DNA of 64,000 nt from Brevibacillus sedimenti (GTDB lineage: Bacteria > Bacillota > Bacilli > Brevibacillales > Brevibacillaceae), in NCBI RefSeq assembly GCF_020923495.1, contig NZ_CP064048.1, forward strand, positions 1,142,501 through 1,206,500, given 5' to 3'. A program made the translations under genes and the position numbers. Positions 59,612-64,000 of this stretch are shown here, piece by piece. A model generated the notes under the pieces. It had not been told where the DNA came from. It ran no database searches and saw only the letters and a program-made list of their open reading frames with translations. Each line of letters opens with the position of its first letter. Position 1 is the stretch's first letter.

Positions 59612-60637
59612 CTAATAGCAGGCCTCCAGATCGGCTATGATTTTTTCCCTGTCCAATCCTTCGCCGATAAAGACGGCTACCATCTTCGGACCGAAGTTTT
59701 CGAACGGAAACAGGTGCACCTGGTTTTCGGTGTGCTGAAATGAAATCAGTTCCTCCCTTCCTTTAAACAGCACGTACCCTTTGGCGCGGTAGACGTTTTT
59801 CGGCAGATCCCAGAGAAAATCCTCAAACTTGTCTGCGTCTACCGGTCCAGTAAAATGGTAGGAAAAGGTTTCGATGCTGTTGTACAGCGACGGCTGACCG
59901 GCTGAGAAGCCGAGCGATCGTTTTACTTTATCCAGGGTGGACATTCGTCCTATGCTTTTTTGCACAGGAGTGCCGGCCTTGTCCCGGGCCTGTATGGCTG
60001 CACTGCGTTCGGCGGCGCGTTTGATGTTCAACAGTTCCCGCAGGTCCATGTCGCTCTGGATCGTCTGGTGGATCGGAGCGTGCGGATTCAGCTCCAGCAG
60101 CTTGGCCTTTACTTTTTCCAACACATCCGGGGTGACCAGATCGATTTTATTTAATAGAAGCAAATCGGCGTACTTCACCTGGTTGCGGATCGTCTTGACC
60201 AGCGTGCTGCTCGACTGAAAACGGGAGATAAGGCTGCGGAAGCGGGACGCGTCCACGACGCTGATGATTCCCTTGAGCTCCAATCTGTCGTAAAGCTCCG
60301 GATGTGTCAGTGCGTCCACCACATCGACCGGATCGGCCACGCCGGTGGTTTCGATCAGGATGTGGTCAGGCTCAAAGGAAGCGAGAATGTCCTTCAGACC
60401 TTCCGTCAGCTCCCCGCGAATGGAGCAGCAGATGCAGCCGTCCAGAAGCTTTTTTACCGGAAAGCCAAAACCCTGAATCTGCTCGCCGTCGATGTCTTCC
60501 TCGCCCATCTCATTCATCAGGACCACGACCCGACCATCCTGGCTTTGCAGATAGGCCAGCAGTTTTTGTAACAGCGTCGTCTTTCCGCTGCCCAGATACC
60601 CGGTCAACATGTATACGCCAGCGCTCAACGCCACCAT
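59612..60637 (-). CDS. CobW/COG0523-family GTP-dependent metal chaperone
   Basis: The 341-residue protein has the G1 loop LTGYLGSGKTTLLQKLLAYL, the metal-binding GCICCSIRGEL (CxCC), G3 ETTGVADPVDV, G4 LLLNKIDLV, and the C-terminal CobW domain (AKGYVLFKGREELISFQHTE). Such proteins insert zinc or other metals into targets. No Zur box is visible, so zinc control is not supported here. The start may be the TTG at 60628, nine bases after AGGGGG, rather than the ATG at 60637. It is inserted between spoVG and glmU on the opposite strand. Confidence 0.9.
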   Translation of the reverse strand: MVALSAGVYMLTGYLGSGKTTLLQKLLAYLQSQDGRVVVLMNEMGEEDIDGEQIQGFGFPVKKLLDGCICCSIRGELTEGLKDILASFEPDHILIETTGVADPVDVVDALTHPELYDRLELKGIISVVDASRFRSLISRFQSSSTLVKTIRNQVKYADLLLLNKIDLVTPDVLEKVKAKLLELNPHAPIHQTIQSDMDLRELLNIKRAAERSAAIQARDKAGTPVQKSIGRMSTLDKVKRSLGFSAGQPSLYNSIETFSYHFTGPVDADKFEDFLWDLPKNVYRAKGYVLFKGREELISFQHTENQVHLFPFENFGPKMVAVFIGEGLDREKIIADLEACY

Positions 60638-60895
60638 CCCCCTTGCCTTGTCATGTAACGGTCAGAACACGGAGGGCGGAGTTGGGAAAAATGTCAAAAA
60701 TGTTACATTTATATTTTCGCAAGAGACTGACAATTCCCTTGAAGACCCGCTCTCGGTTCACTTCCCATCATAATCCAGGTGGGAAACAGGCGTCAAACGA
60801 CTAAAAATCGCCATGGGAAACCAGTGCCTACCGTCTTGAAATCACCATTTGATTAAGATATAGTCATTGTGGAACTTATACGTTGGAGGGTTGAC

Positions 60896-62278
60896 ATGTC
60901 TAAGATCCATGCCGTGGTACTGGCTGCCGGTCAGGGAACGCGGATGAAATCGAAGCTGTACAAAGTTCTTCACCCCGTCTGCGGCAAGCCCATGGTCCAG
61001 CATGTGGTGGACACGCTGGCTTCCATGCGGGTGGAGGATGTCATCGTCGTCGTAGGTCATGGTGCTGACGCTGTTCGTTCCAGATTGGGCGACCGCGTCA
61101 TGTACGCTTTGCAGAAGGAACAGTTGGGTACGGCTCATGCCGTACAGCAGGCGGTACCGTTTTTGCAGGCGAAAGAAGGAACTACGTTTATTTTGTACGG
61201 AGATGTACCCCTCCTGTCCGAGGAGACGCTCACTGCCCTCTTGCGCTATCACGAAGAGCAGCAGGCAGCTGCAACTGTACTGACTGCTGTCGTCCCGGAC
61301 CCGACCGGTTACGGACGCATCGTGCGCAGTGAAACAGGTGAGGTGCAGGCAATCGTCGAGCACAAGGACGCAACTCCAGAGGAACGGGCGATCAGAGAAA
61401 TCAACACAGGCATATACTGTTTTGACAATCAAAAATTATTGAAAGCCTTGGCACAAGTGAAAAATGACAACGCTCAAGGTGAATACTATGTGACGGATTG
61501 TATCGGCATTCTGCGGGAAGCAGGAGAAAAGGTGGCCGCGTTTGAAGCGGTTGACCCGGATGAAACGATGGGCGTCAACGACCGCTCGCAGCTGGCCGAA
61601 GCCGAAGCATACATGCGCAAACGCATCGCCGTGCGCCATATGAAAAACGGCGTGACCATTGTCGACCCCGCATCCACGTACATCGAAGCGGACGTGGTGA
61701 TCGGTGCGGATACGGTGATTCAGCCCGGAACGTATTTGCGCGCAGGGACAACCATCGGCGCCGATTGCGTGATTGGTCCGCAGGCGGATTTGAGCAATGT
61801 GCAGGTGGCAGACCGTGTCACCATCTCCTACTCCGTCATGGTCGACGCTCGTGTGGAAGCAGACTCCACGGTCGGACCGTTTGCTTATGTGCGGCCGGGA
61901 ACGGAAATTGGCCCGAGTGTCAAAATCGGCGACTTTGTCGAACTGAAAAATGCGAAAATCGGCAAAGGCACCAAGGTACCGCACCTCAGCTACGTAGGCG
62001 ACGCCGAGATTGGCGAGGGTGTCAACATCGGCTGCGGTACGATTACGGTCAACTATGACGGCGCCGTCAAACACAAAACAGTCGTAATGGACGGCTCTTT
62101 TATCGGCTGCAACACCAATCTCGTTGCGCCGGTTACTGTGGGACAACAAGCGTATGTAGCAGCGGGTTCCACCATTACACAGGACGTGCCGGACGAAGCG
62201 CTGGCCATTGCTCGAGAGCGTCAGATAAACAAGCCGGGTTATGCTAACAAACTGCCACGCAAAGGCAAGAAGGATTAA
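60896..62278 (+). CDS. glmU: Bifunctional UDP-GlcNAc pyrophosphorylase / GlcN-1-P acetyltransferase
   Basis: Makes UDP-GlcNAc for the cell wall. The 460-residue protein has an N-terminal nucleotidyltransferase ([20 protein letters not shown], 1-230). The left-handed beta-helix has hexapeptide repeats ([35 protein letters not shown]) and ends with the acetyltransferase site [16 protein letters not shown]. The ATG at 60896 follows TTGGAGGG. Confidence 0.97.
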   Translation: MSKIHAVVLAAGQGTRMKSKLYKVLHPVCGKPMVQHVVDTLASMRVEDVIVVVGHGADAVRSRLGDRVMYALQKEQLGTAHAVQQAVPFLQAKEGTTFILYGDVPLLSEETLTALLRYHEEQQAAATVLTAVVPDPTGYGRIVRSETGEVQAIVEHKDATPEERAIREINTGIYCFDNQKLLKALAQVKNDNAQGEYYVTDCIGILREAGEKVAAFEAVDPDETMGVNDRSQLAEAEAYMRKRIAVRHMKNGVTIVDPASTYIEADVVIGADTVIQPGTYLRAGTTIGADCVIGPQADLSNVQVADRVTISYSVMVDARVEADSTVGPFAYVRPGTEIGPSVKIGDFVELKNAKIGKGTKVPHLSYVGDAEIGEGVNIGCGTITVNYDGAVKHKTVVMDGSFIGCNTNLVAPVTVGQQAYVAAGSTITQDVPDEALAIARERQINKPGYANKLPRKGKKD

Positions 62279-62302
62279 CAACGGGGGGTTTTTTTAACTA
62301 TC

Positions 62303-63253
62303 ATGGCTAACTACCGCGATCCCAAACTGAAAGTCTTTACGTGCAACGCAAATCGCCAACTGGCAAAAGAGATTGCGGAGCACATCGGTGTACCGCTGGG
62401 CAATGCGGAAGCAGTCCGCTTCAGCGACGGCGAGTGTCAAATCAAATTGAACGAAAGCGTTCGCGGTTGTGACGTGTTTGTGATTCAGCCAACATGTGCT
62501 CCCGTTAACGAACACCTGATGGAACTGCTTGTGATGGTCGATGCGCTGAAACGCGCCTCTGCCAAGAGCATCAACGTCGTGATTCCGTATTACGGGTACG
62601 CCCGTCAGGACCGGAAAGCCCGCGCGCGCGATCCGATTACGGCCAAACTGGTCGCCAATCTGATCGAGACCGCAGGGGCGCACCGCGTCATCACGATGGA
62701 CCTGCACGCGACGCAAATCCAGGGCTTTTTCGACATCCCGGTCGACCACCTGTTGGGCGTACCGATTCTGGGGAAATACTTTGCCGAAAAAGGCCTGCAG
62801 GACATCGTCGTCGTCTCGCCTGACCACGGTGGCGTAACCCGTGCCCGCAGGCTGGCGGAGCGCCTGGAAGCGCCGATTGCGATCATCGACAAGCGCCGTC
62901 CGGAGCCAAATGTTGCAGAAGTGATGAACATCGTCGGGAACATCGAGGGTAAGACAGCAATCATCATTGACGACATCATCGATACGGCTGGCACGATTAC
63001 GCTGGCGGCCAACGCGCTGGTGGAAGCAGGTGCGCGTGACGTGTACGCGTGCTGCACGCATCCGGTGCTGTCCGGCCCGGCCATCCAGCGAATCAACGAT
63101 TCCAAGATTAGCGAATTGGTAGTGACCAACACCATCCCGTTGAGCCAGGATCGGATGATCGACAAGATCAAGGTGCTGTCTGTGGCACCGATTATCGGGG
63201 AAGCGATCATCCGCGTTCACGAAGAGCTGTCTGTCAGCAAGCTGTTTGATTAG
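62303..63253 (+). CDS. prs: Ribose-phosphate pyrophosphokinase
   Basis: Makes PRPP. The 316-residue protein contains [60 protein letters not shown], the PRPP loop [18 protein letters not shown] and the flexible loop Arg. It is paired with glmU 24 bases away, as in all Bacillales. Confidence 0.97.
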   Translation: MANYRDPKLKVFTCNANRQLAKEIAEHIGVPLGNAEAVRFSDGECQIKLNESVRGCDVFVIQPTCAPVNEHLMELLVMVDALKRASAKSINVVIPYYGYARQDRKARARDPITAKLVANLIETAGAHRVITMDLHATQIQGFFDIPVDHLLGVPILGKYFAEKGLQDIVVVSPDHGGVTRARRLAERLEAPIAIIDKRRPEPNVAEVMNIVGNIEGKTAIIIDDIIDTAGTITLAANALVEAGARDVYACCTHPVLSGPAIQRINDSKISELVVTNTIPLSQDRMIDKIKVLSVAPIIGEAIIRVHEELSVSKLFD

Positions 63254-63287
63254 TACAACCCGGTCAGACGATTGAAATACGCCTCCG

Positions 63288-63329
63288 CTGGACAAGCTAG
63301 GGAGAAGGAAGAATCTGCTAGCTGTCCAG
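63288..63329 (+). promoter_or_regulatory. Leader hairpin before ctc
   Basis: CTGGACAAGCTAG (63288-63300) pairs with CTAGCTGTCCAG (63318-63329) with one bulged A. The purine-rich 17-base loop reads GGAGAAGGAAGAATCTG. The ctc Shine-Dalgarno AGAGGAGG begins at the stem base. Confidence 0.6.
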
Positions 63330-63342
63330 AGGAGGTTTTTTT

Positions 63343-63966
63343 GTGGAAACGATCAAGGCGATCATCCGCCGCAAGGGAGAACAGCCGACGAACAACGAAC
63401 TGCGACGCCAGGGCTGGGTCCCGGCTGTCGTCTACGGAAGCGACGTCCAGAATCTGGCGATCCAGGTGAATGGACGGGAACTGGATCAGGCCCTGCGCCA
63501 TCAGTCCACCAACAAGCCATTCAAGCTGGTGGTCAACGGCAACGAACACCCCGTGATGGTCTACGAACTGCAGCGTCATCCCGTGAAGGGCAACATTCTT
63601 CACGCTGACTTCAAAAAAATCAATATGAATGAAAAAGTGCACACCAGCGTCCCGGTGCTGCTGGAGGGTGACCCGGAACTGGGGGTGGCCACCTTGGTCC
63701 GCCACAGCGTGGAAATCTCCTGCCTGCCCGGCAGCATTCCCGAAGCGTTTACCGTCAATGTCGACGGCCTCAACATCGGGGACGTGGTGCTGGCCAAAGA
63801 TCTGGAGATTCCGCCCGACGTCGATCTCGGGATTGACGAGATGGAAGTGGTTGTAAGCATCCTGCCGGTGAAGGCCAAGTCGGACGAAGCAGTGGAGGCG
63901 GAACAGTCGGCCGAGGCTGTGGCCGAAGAGGCCGGATCGCCGCCAGAGAAAGCCAAAACCACATAG
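63343..63966 (+). CDS. ctc: Ribosomal protein L25, Ctc form
   Basis: The 207-residue protein has an N-terminal 5S rRNA-binding domain (about 1-92, RRKGEQPTNNELRRQGWVPA, VYGSDVQNLAIQVNGRELDQ). The CTC/TL5 C-terminal beta domain follows (about 95-180), then an acidic low-complexity tail (EAVEAEQSAEAVAEEAG). GTG follows AGAGGAGG and seven T. In B. subtilis ctc is a general-stress gene; a sigma-B promoter is not evident here. The window ends 34 bases later inside a probable terminator. Confidence 0.95.
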   Translation: METIKAIIRRKGEQPTNNELRRQGWVPAVVYGSDVQNLAIQVNGRELDQALRHQSTNKPFKLVVNGNEHPVMVYELQRHPVKGNILHADFKKINMNEKVHTSVPVLLEGDPELGVATLVRHSVEISCLPGSIPEAFTVNVDGLNIGDVVLAKDLEIPPDVDLGIDEMEVVVSILPVKAKSDEAVEAEQSAEAVAEEAGSPPEKAKTT

Positions 63967-64000
63967 AGTGGCTCCTGCCCCGGATGTTTGGGGCTCAGCG

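Noticed and set aside
60638-60895. Zur box upstream of the CobW-family gene
   Set aside because: No AT-rich inverted repeat of the Zur type is visible in the interval.

Overview
The window is a chromosomal stretch of a spore-forming Bacillales bacterium with fairly high GC. Gene order follows the Bacillus subtilis origin-proximal region closely: yaaC-guaB-dacA-pdxST-serS, then SRP RNA-dnaX-ebfC-recR-yaaL-bofA, then csfB-yaaO-tmk-darA-yaaR-holB-ricT-yabA-yabB-yazA-rsmI-abrB-metG-tatD-yabE-rnmV-rsmA-veg-sspF-ispE-purR-ridA-spoVG-glmU-prs-ctc. GC content, an AbrB with a zinc-ribbon tail, a TadA/SRP/DnaX block and an aceBA operon suggest a Brevibacillus-like member of the Paenibacillaceae; this is inference. 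Spore genes (pdaA, bofA, csfB, sspF, spoVG, yabE) show that it sporulates.

Layout. 1-11 kb: yaaC (cut by the window edge), guaB, a truncated ECF sigma factor, dacA, the PLP synthase pair pdxST, a Ser T-box with serS, a Cys-rich mini-protein and the glyoxylate shunt pair aceBA, closed by tRNA-Arg. 11-18.5 kb is accessory: unknown secreted proteins (one frameshifted, two tandem paralogues), a GH73-like hydrolase, a degenerate glutaredoxin-like protein, a 338-bp palindromic element inside a duplicated terminator, pdaA, a small unlisted gene, an HxlR regulator, and an ImmA/ImmR/Xre block that looks like the immunity end of a lost integrative element. 18.5-23 kb: a PTS locus (TIM-barrel protein, EIICB, EIIA, GlcT antiterminator) with a cre site and two GlcT-type RNA antiterminators. 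23-31 kb: YkuK, DinB, nitroreductase, tadA, an rRNA pseudouridine synthase, tRNA-Ser, an amber-interrupted secreted-protein gene, flavohaemoglobin with an FNR/CRP-type operator, and an HD-GYP phosphodiesterase. 31-64 kb: the conserved core, from SRP RNA through ctc.

Main unusual features. (1) Two copies (338 and 340 bp) of one structured element lie 32 kb apart. Each sits inside an intrinsic terminator, and the whole terminator hairpin is duplicated on both sides (26 bp exact; 30 bp with two mismatches). This looks like a non-autonomous mobile element that targets terminator hairpins. (2) A third GlcT-type antiterminator/terminator precedes a TPR-DUF218 envelope protein gene far from any sugar gene. 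(3) A cluster of Spo0A boxes lies upstream of abrB. (4) Three genes (dnaX, a secreted protein at 11.45 kb, another at 26.5 kb) are each broken by one lesion. The dnaX lesion is in a G-run and may be an assembly error.

All calls come from reading the sequence and translations by eye. No database search was run, and the identities and family assignments rest on recognised motifs and gene order.
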